Program-made: the position numbers and the translations under genes
In this document: positions 27,901-39,600 of the stretch, in pieces
How the letters are laid out: every line of letters starts with the position of its first letter
How positions within the stretch are numbered: position 1 is the stretch's first letter
Assembly (NCBI GenBank): GCA_946803715.1
Contig: CAMPET010000304.1
Coordinates: 1 to 60,050 of the forward strand
Source: Beroe ovata
Lineage: Eukaryota; Ctenophora; Nuda; Beroida; Beroidae
Direction: 5' to 3'
Length of the DNA stretch: 60,050 nucleotides
The notes under the pieces: model-generated
The model's database searches: none
What the model saw: the letters and a program-made list of their open reading frames with translations, nothing else
Told to the model about the DNA's origin: nothing

Positions 27901-27969
27901 CTGCTGCGTTGTAGACAATGCTTTGATTGATGTTGAAAGGATCACTATTATGATCAAAGACTGGATCAT
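21916..27969 (-). CDS. M6PR: cation-dependent mannose-6-phosphate receptor
   Basis: A P-type lectin that carries acid hydrolases from the trans-Golgi to endosomes. Seven exons: 27830-27969, 27580-27755, 23762-23871, 22900-23048, 22596-22704, 22152-22211 and 21916-22017; phases 2,1,0,2,0,0 all close, giving 281 aa (human 277). It has a signal peptide MIQSLIIIVILSTSIKALS, then the lectin domain with WKYDLTSLG, WEYHIALCG, GGGTPYRSHC, QILFVCDP and DYFCFYMFEWGTNLVCP. The Q-R-E-Y ligand residues of the family can be placed (AIVQT, QRKA, acidic segment, CFYMF). The transmembrane and juxtamembrane part, YRRFVIGARGVEQIPNLKFW, closely matches CD-MPR. The tail ends DDDDERLIIQ, an acidic dileucine-type sorting signal. 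Intron 2 (23872-27579, 3.7 kb) contains another gene on the opposite strand. Confidence 0.93.
23586..23758. repeat. degenerate minisatellite of GGTGTCA-containing units at the M6PR exon 3 donor
   Basis: About nine imperfect units of the type AAAGTGGTGTCAGGTTGAAG occupy this interval, with four exact GTGGTGTCA matches. The right end of the array runs into the 5' splice donor of M6PR exon 23762-23871 (on minus, GTGAGTTGACACCAC), so the donor is effectively the last unit. Confidence 0.75.
24858..27462 (+). CDS. LDL-receptor class A domain seven-transmembrane receptor (orphan GPCR) nested in the M6PR intron
   Basis: Two exons, 24858-25064 (leader MVRFLVALATVSFSTETLQ plus 50 residues) and 25207-27462 (751 codons), joined in phase 0; 820 aa in all. 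The ectodomain (around residues 20-350) has LDLa modules: CRDLIGCISLENVCDGESDC followed by RDGSDEAMC, the later MCDGIHDCSTSFDEMSC, and CNGYKNCDNGNDEC. Seven hydrophobic helices follow (around residues 355-735). Rhodopsin-class hallmarks are modified: DHY after helix 3 instead of DRY, WVPY in helix 6, and NGILSPIFI in helix 7 instead of NPxxY. The long loop between helices 4 and 5 is unusual. LDLa plus class A helices recall relaxin receptors and LGRs, but there are no leucine-rich repeats. The ligand cannot be inferred. Confidence 0.88.
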
Positions 27970-28331
27970 TCCTAATGAAATAACTCTGATATCATTTTGA
28001 TACACGATGAATTATATAACTTGAACTTCAAGTCAAACGTTGTAAAGGATCAATAAATAAGCTGCCGTTTGTTGACATTTCATTTCCTAGAGAAAACTCG
28101 TTTCACTGGATTTTAATCAATAGATAAGATTCAATTCAGGCGAAGGAGACCAGCAGAAAACTTAAATTATTGAATCAGGATTATAATTAATTTATCAAGT
28201 GTAAAGGCCGAAAAATTTTATCGTTCATAAGCCTTTGAGCCGCGCACAAATTTCGAATTTTTTTAATCACACATACATTGTTGAGTCCCGAATATTACTA
28301 TTTTGAAAATGAATGCAAAACCATTTGTGGT

Positions 28332-28436
28332 TGTTCCCGCGCTGCGTGACCCAAATACTCCGCGCGCGCTGCGCGTCTCCTTTCTACGACTTTTCAGTTC
28401 ACTGAGTAGAACAGCTGGGGCGCGCAACGTGTGCAC
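28332..28436. mobile_element. MITE family B copy (105 bp) with 9-bp target duplication
   Basis: It begins TGTTCCCGCGCTGCGTGACC and ends GGCGCGCAACGTGTGCAC. The direct repeat ATTTGTGGT flanks it at 28323-28331 and 28437-28445. The inner part (ACCCAAATACTCCGCGCGCG, CTACGACTTTTCAGTTCACT) is almost identical to the copy at 51720. Confidence 0.87.
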
Positions 28437-28535
28437 ATTTGTGGTTTAGATTTTGATCATGAATTATTTGATTGCCGCGCCGCGCATCATTTGCGCGCGA
28501 ATTTAGAAATATTGAATTAACAATAGTTCACAGCT

Positions 28536-28659
28536 TTGTCAAATTTTATTTGTCTTTTGTTTGATCTGGCGTGCGCGCCTTTATCGAAAGCCGAAGCACG
28601 AAAGCCAAATTGCATGAAGGTGCGCGCGCGGAAAACAGTGGTCAGATAAAATCTGACAA
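28536..28659. mobile_element. degraded MITE family A copy
   Basis: The left end TTGTCAAATTTTATTTGTC pairs imperfectly with the right end GTGGTCAGATAAAATCTGACAA, with GCGTGCGCGCC and GGTGCGCGCGCGG inside. No clear target duplication remains. It lies 100 bp from the family-B copy, the same pairing seen near 13.0 kb and 52 kb. Confidence 0.75.
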
Positions 28660-29104
28660 AATATTTTCGTACCAAAATAAATTTATAATTTCTAAATTTT
28701 TACTATACTCATAATATTGCATATTTCATAAATGCAAAATGTACAATTGCTGATGATTACTGGCTGATGATTACTGGGTAGTGGACACCTTCGCGAAAGG
28801 TGGCGTTTTTCAGCGGCTGAGATTGTATTGATGAAATTGTCTTGAATTGTGTGATTTTGTTCATACCATAAATTCTTATCTTATCTTATACAACTTGAAA
28901 TACTACTTTTTCATAAGAGAAGTGTTCCCATGTTGAGCCATAAGACAGTGTAAGATGGTAGATTTCTACGTTATTCTCAGTAGCCCATGACCATTACAGC
29001 TGTACCAAGTTGCTTAACGAACCCTGATACCTGCTTCATGATGATATTTCGAAACAATTCTCTTTGTAAGCCTTCTTGAAGGTCACTTTGAATCTTTTGC
29101 AGGA

Positions 29105-32100
29105 ATGGATGATGAAGATGAAGAGGTATTAACTAAGACTCAAAGATTCCTGCATTTCTTCAACCAATTATTTATAATCATCTATATCAGACCACTGGGA
29201 ACATTTATCTATCTATTGTGCCTAACCTTTCTCATTGTTCTTCTTAGTTCACTGGCATTTTTGATTCACCCCATAGAGATAGACTTTTCTCTAAGCTCTT
29301 TGATAGTACCCACCCACCATGCTTCATTGAAGTTACAGTCCTACCTTGCTGCCAAAAATGTTATGGCTAATGGGATGGAAGAAGGTTCTTTCATAAGAAA
29401 GACCACCAATGAAAGCAACTTCCATACGTTTAACAAACGTTCATTCTCAAACCCCTTCAAGCCACCACCGGGGCTTACTTTTCAGACACCTCACTCTCAG
29501 GCAGCATTATATCCATTCTGGACACTGGATGTTGTGTTTGTAGCTACTGGTAATAATTCAAACATGCTAACTGAAGACAGAATAAATTATGTGAAGTATG
29601 TAGAACAGGAGATTACTATGCACAAAGATTACAACAGGTTTTGTTTGATGACAAGATCTCAGGCATACAGCGAGGGATGGCAGTGTACCCCATGTAACTC
29701 TATAACAACTTATTTCTATCCATCAATTGTGAATGGTGAGAGATTGTTTGATGGAAATGGACCGAGATCTAAAGACGGATTGAAAGATGTGCTGATGTAT
29801 GCTTTTAGTGTTTCTCCAAAGACTTATTGGTTTGTTGACGAAAATTTCACTCCATACAACATGAAGTCTGGTCATTTGAGATCACAATTTCTTTTTGGAT
29901 TTCCAATCAAAGGATATAGAGACTGGAGTCTCACTAAGGAAGAACAGAGAGGCCTCTACAAAGAGTTCATAAAATCCTATATCCCAATGCTTGATGCAAA
30001 ATCAACAGACTCAGTTAAAGTTTTCTATGGATCAACAGATCTCTATGATTATCAAGCCTACTCCCTTTTCCTGGAGGATCTAAAACTGGCAGTCTTTGCC
30101 CTTGTCATTGTCTATACCTACATGTCCATACATACATTCTCCCTCATCCTTTCCCTATTCGCCAGTGCCTGTATTCTGGGCAGCATTGGAGTCAGCTATT
30201 TCGTGGTAAGAGTCATTCTGGGTCATATCAAGATGAATGTCTTGAATGGGATTTCCTTATTTGTGATTCTCGGGATTGGTGTTGATGACGCCTTCGTGTT
30301 TATTGATACATATAAACAAATGGGGGAGATGGCAGACCCAGTGTCCCGCTTGAAGAAAACTTTCCAAGTAAGCACTCACGAATAGTCTCATTCCTGCGTT
30401 TTTGTAATTATTCAATTCAAGAATCGTGAAAATTGATGATCCTCAAAACGAACTTACCTCTCAGATTGCAGGAAAGGCAACACTCTTCACCTCAGCGACC
30501 ACTGCAGTAGCTTACTCTGCAAATATCTTCAGTAAAATCCCTGCAGTGTCCAACTTTGGGTACTGCATGTCACTGTTAGTCGTCACTTGCTATGTTATCG
30601 GTAAGTTCTTACACTGAAACAACTCAATTACTTGATCTCGACCATCGTCATCAGTACTTAGTTGCTCTGAACTAAGAATTTGTTCTCGATCTGGGAATAT
30701 TTGGAACTCTGACCTAGGAATCTGTTTGAACTTGATTTCCAACTTTAACAACACTTCAGTAACTCTGCTGATGCCTGCTGTATTATCTCTCTGGTCGTGC
30801 ACTGGTATTGAGCAGAAGGAGAAAAATTTAGAGGAGTGTTTCGGTCGCCCATTCCAACGAATATTCCCATGGTAACAGAGATATTCCAGTCCCAATTCCT
30901 AAAACTGATCATTTCCGGGGGTCGAAAAGCCTCCGTTTTAAGTAACAGGAAATTGATTCCATGTCGAAAAGAAGATGTTCGCTGAGGGTCAAAATCTTCC
31001 TCTTTATGCTACATCAGTGAACTCGTATATTCCATGTTTATGATCATCTCACACCCCCCAGGTGCAACACTGATCGAGATCGGACAGTCCGTTACCGAGC
31101 TCACGGGGCAGACTACGAGACTGTATCCGAGTCAAACCTGACCAACAACAACCTATACGACAGGTTTGTCCGATGAATACTGTCGACATATACTGTCGAA
31201 AATAAGGGGGCAGGGTTATGGTCCCTCGGATGAAAAAGTGTCGAATACTGTCAAGAAATTTCCAGAATAAGGTGGGACAGTGGTGGTATTATGCCGAGGG
31301 TGTCATGCTAATTGGTATCGTACGGGAATTGGTATTGTACGGGAATTAGAAAGAAAGTGGTCGGGAACAATGTGATCCAGGGGCCGTTTATTCTTCTCGC
31401 GAGTGATCCTTCTCATAACGAGTGTTCTCTAGTACTGATGGTGTTGACATCTCCCTTCCCTCTACAGGCTCGGTGAAATACCACTAACAGAAGCGGTCAA
31501 TGAACCGCTCTATGAGATTATGAGTGGGGAAAACATCTATGATAAGGTAATGCAATAGTTGTGTTTAAAATGTCTGTTTTTCTGCGTTATTGTTGTCTTA
31601 TTGTAGTGGTATTGTTGTGTAATTGTTGCCCTATTGTAGTGTCATTGATGCTTTCTCGACTTAAATACGAATCTGGAGGAATTTCTAAGCTAGCTCATCG
31701 GGAGACAGGTGAAAATTCTAATTCCTCCTAAGATTTGAGTGCTGAAGTCACGTGACAGACAGCTCATCAGGAAAGCAAGATAGGGCCGAAACTCGATCGG
31801 GAATCGATTCAGCGTCCAAAAATACATAGGAAAACATGGTATTTGCATAGAAATCGGACAAAAAAATTTCTTCGAATTTCTGATCGGAGTATCGGTGGAA
31901 AATGAAGTGAGTGACTCCACAGTTTTATACTCCATTTTTGGAGGTCTGTAATGACTACTTTACTGACACTTACGACACTAATTTTCGACCAAACCATCTC
32001 TCCTACTCTCACACTACAATTGCCAACCCTCGTGACGATCATGAAAAGTTCATACTCGCCGTTAAACCGCGCCCAAATGGCGATTTCGAACCCGTGGGAA

Positions 32101-35100
32101 GCAATCACTCAAAAACGCGAAAATCAATGGGACACAAAAACGGCTAAAATCAATTTTGCAGGAAACATACTAGAAATAGGTGTTTCTAGCCTACTTTTTG
32201 ACGTAGAATCCGAATCTGGAGGAATTTTTGAGCTAACTCATCGAGAAACAGGTGTAAATTATAATTCCTCCCAAGATTTGAGTGTCGAAGTCACACGACA
32301 GATAGCTCCTCAGGGAAGCCAGATAGGGCCTAAATTCGATCGGGAATCGATTCAGCGTCCAAAAATACATAGGAATACATATCCAAAAATACATAGGAAT
32401 ACATTTTGTATACGGTATTTGTATAGAAATCGGACAACAATTTCCTCAACATCAATTGTGTCAGGTTGATCTCGGAAGGAAAGAGAGGTCACTCCGTCGA
32501 GCGACGCTCTCGTCGGAAGGCTGCAGCAGACCGGGCACAAGCGGTGTCAGCAGAGCTCCCGTCGAAAATAACTACCGTGAATTAAGTGGTGTCAGTGGTA
32601 GAGCAGGCGAGAGCTTCCATCCTCACCAGAGTGGTGTCAAGATTGGAGGGAGAGAGGAGAGACGGAGACACAGGACGGTGTCAAGTGGAGATCAGAATTC
32701 AAGAGGAGGGGGAACGGGTGAGCTTGTTCACAAGTGTCCTCATTACTTCATTATAGTGTTCTCATTACTTCATTATAGTGTTCTCATTACTTCATTATAG
32801 TGTTCTCATAACTTCATTATGTGTTCTCATTACTTCATTATAGTGTTCTCATTACTTCATTATAGTGTTCTCTCACTTTGAGTTCCGCACCCTCTACGGC
32901 CTACATCTGCTGCATCTTCCTCCTTGCCTCTCTCGGCAAGGGGCGGTTCGAATTCGTTCAAACCGATTCTATAGTCATTTATAAACCGATAGTCATTAAT
33001 GAACCGATAGTCTAGCGACAATGACTCAGGTGGGGTGAGCAGTGCTAAAGTTGAGGACGAGGACAGTGGGGTGGATCACGAGGAAGGAAGTGACGAGATC
33101 TCACTTTCTTGTCTGGTGAGTATCAAATAGTCATACACGAGCTACACCCCATGATACACAGATCGGAAATTGTAGCTATGATCATTGATCTGTGATCTTG
33201 TATGGTGAGTATCAAATTGTCATACACGAGCTGCACAGAGGTCGGAAATTGTAGATCTGTGATCTTGTATGGTGAGTATCAAAATGTATGGTTAGTATCA
33301 AATTGTATGGTTAGTATCAAATTGTCATACACGAGCTACACCCCATGATACTTGAATATCAGTAGCACAGAGATCGGAAATTGTAGATCTGTGATCTGTG
33401 ATCCTGTATGGTTAGCCTCTCGAGCATCATCAGCTAGTTTACATGTTTACAGATTACAGTTACCTACCATATCTAAATAATAACCTACTTATTTACCTAT
33501 TAATTTAGTGTAATTGATGACTCTCAGATCTTCCACATCCCCCCCTCTCAGATGTCCCCAAGTGGTGGCCCGTACTGTGAAGTCAAGGAGCCCTATTCCA
33601 ACCAACCCCACTCGCAGGTGAATCCCTCACTTCTCATATAACAATTTCACATTGATACCGAAAGATCCATCTCCAATGCAACACACGTTCATTAGCACCA
33701 CACGCTCATTAGCATCACGTGATCAGAATCTCGAGTTTGAACCACCAAGTGCCAGCATCAATTGATGTTGGGACATACTGTGTCACGAAATGTAATTTAC
33801 AAAGTCGCAATTCGTGAAATCTGAGATATGTTTTGGTAGAATGGGAAGGAGGGAACTTTGTATGAATTGAAACATAATCCAATTTGAATCCAATTTGAAT
33901 TTGACGTCAGGCATTCCTTGTCTGAAATAATTTCCTCAAAAATGTCCAATACTTACATGAACTTTCCCTCTTTCAACATCAAACTCTTGGATGTGTCTGC
34001 GGCAACAGCCGTTTGGTGTCATAGTGTTGAAAGGCTAAATGTATTTGAGTGTGTACTTTATTTTAGAGAGCACTCGACTTAAGTGGTATAAGGATATAAT
34101 TGGTCCTGAAAGTAGTTGGTCTGTGTACAGTGTATATTGTATACCGCGAGGTATACATTGTACATTGTGGATAGCCGTATACACAATATATACATAGTAT
34201 GAGTGACATGTGGTCCATAAGGCATGCATTTATAGTATGTATACAGTAAAATATTCAAAAAGGAAAGTTCAGTCGCGTACAGGGAACCAAGAAATGCATT
34301 GCACGACGTATATTGAAATGTAAGCACGCAAACCACACTCTATAAGGTATGCAAAAACCAGCTGATTAGTACATTAGCTATTAGAGCAGTCCATATTCTC
34401 GCCCATACACATATACAATCTGATTCATGATAACATGTCTATCATCTATGTCCACAGATTTACATCGTTGTGGAAGACAAAACTAAAGATGGACTCAGGA
34501 GTCTAACCTGGCTTCAGAAACTCATGAGAAACTGTCTTGCTCCCTTCATCGTCAAGATGAGATACGGTACAAGTCAATTCTTCATACTTTAATCATGAAT
34601 ATTCGCATTCAATCCTTCCAGCACTTGACCCCATTATATTCAACCCTTGAGTCTTCTCTCAATCCTTGATCTGCCCTTTTTGCATACCAGATACTCCTGA
34701 CTAATAGTCAGGAGCGTATTATAGTCAGTGACTATCCCCTCCTCACTTCATTGAACATACCGTGACTATAGACCCCTCAACTCTCTCCTATTTGCAGTGT
34801 CTATAGTGGTGTTTGCGGCTATTCTAGCATTCTCTATCTGGGGTGGAACTCAGATACAGACACCTAATCATCCTCCCGAGATATTTCCCCGGGACAGTAA
34901 CATCCAGCATTTCATTAACCTCAGCTACGACTTCACCAGCACTGAGAGGTAATGGGGAGGAAATAGATTTCAAATTATCTTCTTTGAATTCCGGCACCTT
35001 CAATGAGAATCTTTATCATTCTATTCCAAGATAAGCTAAGATAAGATCGATAGGATGTGAAGCTAGACTTTATCATTGATTCTCAAACTTTAAAAAGGAG

Positions 35101-36572
35101 AAAACATTCTCAAATTCTGGGAATCTCCGTTTTAAGATTTAGATCTCTCCCCTCTCTTCCTCCAGGTGTGACAAGTGTTCCGGTTACTTTGCAGATCGGG
35201 ATGCGCTAGTTGAGCGAGCCAAGAAACTACCATCATACAACCCTACACTGAATGATAAAACGTATGTATATTATCAATTGCTCGATGAACTTGAGATTGT
35301 TTTTGACAACTCACAGATGAATATTCTCACCTTCGGGGAGTGAAATTCGAATGGTTGATCCTACTTATACTAGTCCCATCTTCTTCCTTCAGGACTATGG
35401 ACCACGAAGATGGTGAAAATAGCCCGGTAGATCCCAAACATACTAAACCTGAATCGGAAACCAAGGGAAATGTTAAACCTTCCGAAAATGAGGGGTAAGT
35501 TGGAATATATATTTCTTCTTTACTTAAATATGAAACGTGTGACCTATTTTAAACTACTATGATTTTGACTCATTACACTCTCGGATTTGAATCCTCATTC
35601 TATTCCCTACGGAAATTCATTTCACTTCGGATTCCACCATGACTGATGGATGCTTAGTGTATAATAAAACCTTGTTCAACGAGACTTATAACTGATAATT
35701 GCTACGTGAATGAAATCAGCTGATGATTACTGATGCCAATGATTGATGTAGACATTCATCTTGAAATCATCATCTTCTGTGAAGTAAATAAAGTTTGTAG
35801 AGCAATTCAGTGGACTGTGGAGTTATGAAGTATGAACTGTTAACAATAACAGTATCACTGAATGACAACCATTCACTAATTGCCAATTAGAACCAACAGT
35901 CGTCTCCTAATTATCAAGGACTGTGACCAATGCGCAATGCACCTGAATGTGTTGTATTATGTAGGGCTGTGTGTGTGCATAATTTGTCATTGTGCGCACA
36001 TCAGTTGCACAGTTAATTAGTGTTCCAATTAGAGTACACTTAATTGAGTGTATACTTAATTGGACTTGTACACATCGAGTTGTATACTTTTGCGGAGTGT
36101 GTAGACGTGAACTTTGCTGTCTGACTGACAGACTAGGTGCTGACACAATTCTCTCTTTCAAAGGAAGTTGCCAGTTGGCAACGCGAGTTGATAAAAGAGA
36201 ATTTTTACGAGCAATTGCAATAACTATGTGATTGTGTATGTGAAACCACGTGAGGATATTTTGGTAGAGTGTTCGATTGAGATTTTCGCTTCTTTTCCAC
36301 TCATATACTGTACCTATATAGTATGTACGTATCGTATTCCCAATGCAGCTGTCTCCCTCATGAATATACAATATACATCATGCAATTGTATAACATGTGT
36401 GTGTGTGTGTGTGTNNNNNNNNNNNNNNNNNNNNNNNNNNNNNNNNNNNNNNNNNNNNNNNNNNNNNNNNNNNNNNNNNNNNNNNNNNNNNNNNNNNNNN
36501 NNNNNNNNNNNNNNNNNNNNNNNNNNNNNNNNNNNNNNNNNNNNNNNNNNNNNNNNNNTGTGTGTGTGTTTG

Positions 36573-36622
<50 letters not shown>

Positions 36623-39600
36623 TTCATATGCTGGGATTATACAGTGCTTCTCCATACGCGCGGCGTCGTGTTGACGTGCTATACGGTGATAGCGTGTCGC
36701 GGCGTTGTCTTTGTGCTGCTACACTCTGTCTTTAGGATAGCTATAGTTGTGAATTATGTATCAGGTGGAAGTACTCAAATTATATGGGGATACCTACGAT
36801 ACACACAGTATACACAATAGGATGTTTTTCACAAGAATTGGAACCTCCATAAGAAATACTCAGTGATCCACTGGACAGTTGCTGAGATGCATAAGAGACA
36901 TGAATTTAGTGAAATAATGTAGATCACACTGCTACGCGAATAGCACTATTGTTATCACCTATCGGTCATACTGATGACTGACGAGTTATCCCAGTTATCA
37001 GTGATGAGAGATTCCAGGAATTCCAATTTCTCCCCACTAATCACGAAGATGATATGCGGATAATCATTGTTCAGTCCTACTCCCGAGTCATCATTCAATT
37101 TCACGCTCAGGAGCGATTCATTCGAATCACACGAACTCTCCCTCAAATCACGTGAAATGAACACGTTTTGCACGTGCAACTTACACACTGGTCACGTGAC
37201 CATGTTTAATTAATTTTTGGATGGAATTAGATTCTTACACGCATATACAATCCATCACCGCATATGTTTTCCATGCATAAAGTATGCGTCAAAAGTCAAT
37301 CTAGTTACACGCGGCGTGTAGAAAACACTCACGCATCAAGTGGCTCCCGAATAGCTCTGATATGAGGATTATAATATGCCGACATTATTGTTGTTGTTGA
37401 GGTGGTATGGCGACGCTCAAGTCAACGCAAAACTGAACAATAAAAATCGTCCATTCTCATACTGTTTAGCTAGTTATTTCATCTAAATCTAACCAGATTC
37501 CAGCCATCGAGCTGAGCAATTCTTTGTAAAAACAATAACATTAGAGTAGTAGTTATTGCCTCAAATTTCATTCTCTCTCTCTCCCTCATGTTTACCCCTC
37601 CCATCTCCCTCCTCTCAGGATGTTCCCCGCCGAACCGGCAGATCAGAAGATAGAGCCGAATGAAAACAACGAATACGTCGTGCCTATTGTCAGTGTCCGT
37701 AAGTCACTTTTATAACGATTTCTCAATAACCTACAAGGAAATACCCCGGTCCTTAATTCTCCTCAAGCAAAATATGGTGTTACGAAACCATAGTTGTGTT
37801 ACCAATTTGCGATAAAACACGATGAAATATTTCAGCTAAAGATCCCGGCGTGGTTGACTTGTGTGGGGATAATGTTTGTACACTGACCCATGCTCGAGTT
37901 GATAGCGCCAGTACTGCGGAGGTAGTGCTCGTATTCGGCATCAAAGGTGAGTCTGAGTGTAGTGTGGGGTGATAAGTGAGTGTAGTGTGGGGTGAGTGTA
38001 GTGTTGGGTGAGGGGTGAGTGTGGCGAGCGGTTAGTGTAGTATGGGGTGATTGGAGAGTGAGTGTATTAAGAGTGATCGAATGAGAGTTATTTTGGGTGA
38101 GTACTATTGGTGAGGTAGATGTTAGAAAGTCGAGGATTAGAACAAGTTATTTCTACAAATATTTCATCCCAAATCCCAACGCATCCTCCAGGCGTTGACA
38201 TGTCTCCTCTTAAAGACCATGTAAACAGTGACGAGGAAGGTATCCCCATATTCGATGAGAAGTTCAGGATAAACCAGAATGTGGTAGAGGCATTCTGTAG
38301 AATATGTCGGAATGCACTTGCTCGGAAAGATCTCGTTAAAGGTACTAAGTTCATTTTGAGAACCATCGTTCATTTTCAGGGCAATGATTTTGAGAACCAA
38401 AGTTCATTACGAGATCCTGGATAATGTTGGTCGGTTAAATTCATTACCGCAAATTTGGTCTTGTTGGGTTAACAGAATAATGTAGGGATTGGGTGTGGAA
38501 GTGATCACACACGAAGTAGGAAATGTTACCTGACCAAATTACTCCTAGTTCATTAGTACAAAATAGACGTTAGGTAATGAAGTATGGGGTACTGTGTACT
38601 GTCTATCGTATACTGTACAGTATTGCTTATCCACTGTTATGATCTAGGTTGTAATTTCCTTAATCTTCATCAAACTACAGCTTAACAACACTAAGTTTTT
38701 GTGTACCGATCTATTTTTAGTAAATTACCCCATGTAGTGAAATGACAATTTGTGATAGCTAGGTTCTCACAGCTATAGCTAGTTTTCACGAATCGCGAAT
38801 AGAAACGTTCGCGCACACATCATCACATTACGCGCGCATTGTAGAATTCAAACATTCCTTGTTTTTGTTTGCTGCATTCTTTTTCGTTGAATTTTCTTAA
38901 AACAACAATGATCCAAGGTGGACAACAAGATTGTGGTGCAGTTTGCAACTTGAACAAGAATCTGCTTGTTAGCCGAGTAAGGAGTTGGGTTCCCAAGTAC
39001 CTTGGTCACCATAATGAGAAGAATATAACGATTGTTGATTGGCTAGCACTACCATTTAGATCGGTAATTGGCTCAATCTTGTAATAATGATTAATCGGTG
39101 CAATGAATGTGTGATTCTGTGATTGATAACGTTGATTTGAATCAATACACTCGATATTGGTTAATGATCCCAGACTACACCGAACGGAATATCTAACTGT
39201 AAAGCGTATCACCACTGGAGGAAATGGCAGGAATTTATCGACGAACAGAAATCTGACCCCACATTCCCTCCTGAGCTTGAGTCCCTGTTTCAAACTTCAG
39301 ATAGGTAACTACCACATCTAGCAAAACTCTCAATATTTGGTATTTTTCGGAAAAACACTGGAATCAAGTTGTTATAACATGTCTCTTAGCAAAAAAACCA
39401 ATTCATTTCCCTTCCTCCGAATCCACCAATTTACCCCTTGATATCCAGGTGGTCTCACGTGTTCACAGAGATCGTACTTGTAGATGGTGCTATCCGTGGT
39501 ATAGCCATCTCCCTCTGGTTCTGTATCATGGCAACAATCATCTTCACAGGTATTGCCATGGTGATGATTTGAGAAAAATCTGTTGAAGTATTGTGAAGAA

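Larger units (their letters stand above)
27970..29104. other. divergent spacer between M6PR and Dispatched with two MITEs
   Basis: A head-to-head interval expected to hold both promoters. It contains the family-B element at 28332-28436 and a degraded family-A element at 28536-28659. The 3' end is TTTTGCAG|GA before the ATG at 29105, so that ATG may lie in a second exon preceded by a 5' UTR exon. Confidence 0.5.

Noticed and set aside
36228-36820. Several long frames spanning 36.2-36.8 kb
   Set aside because: They consist of the N gap and (TG)n microsatellite.
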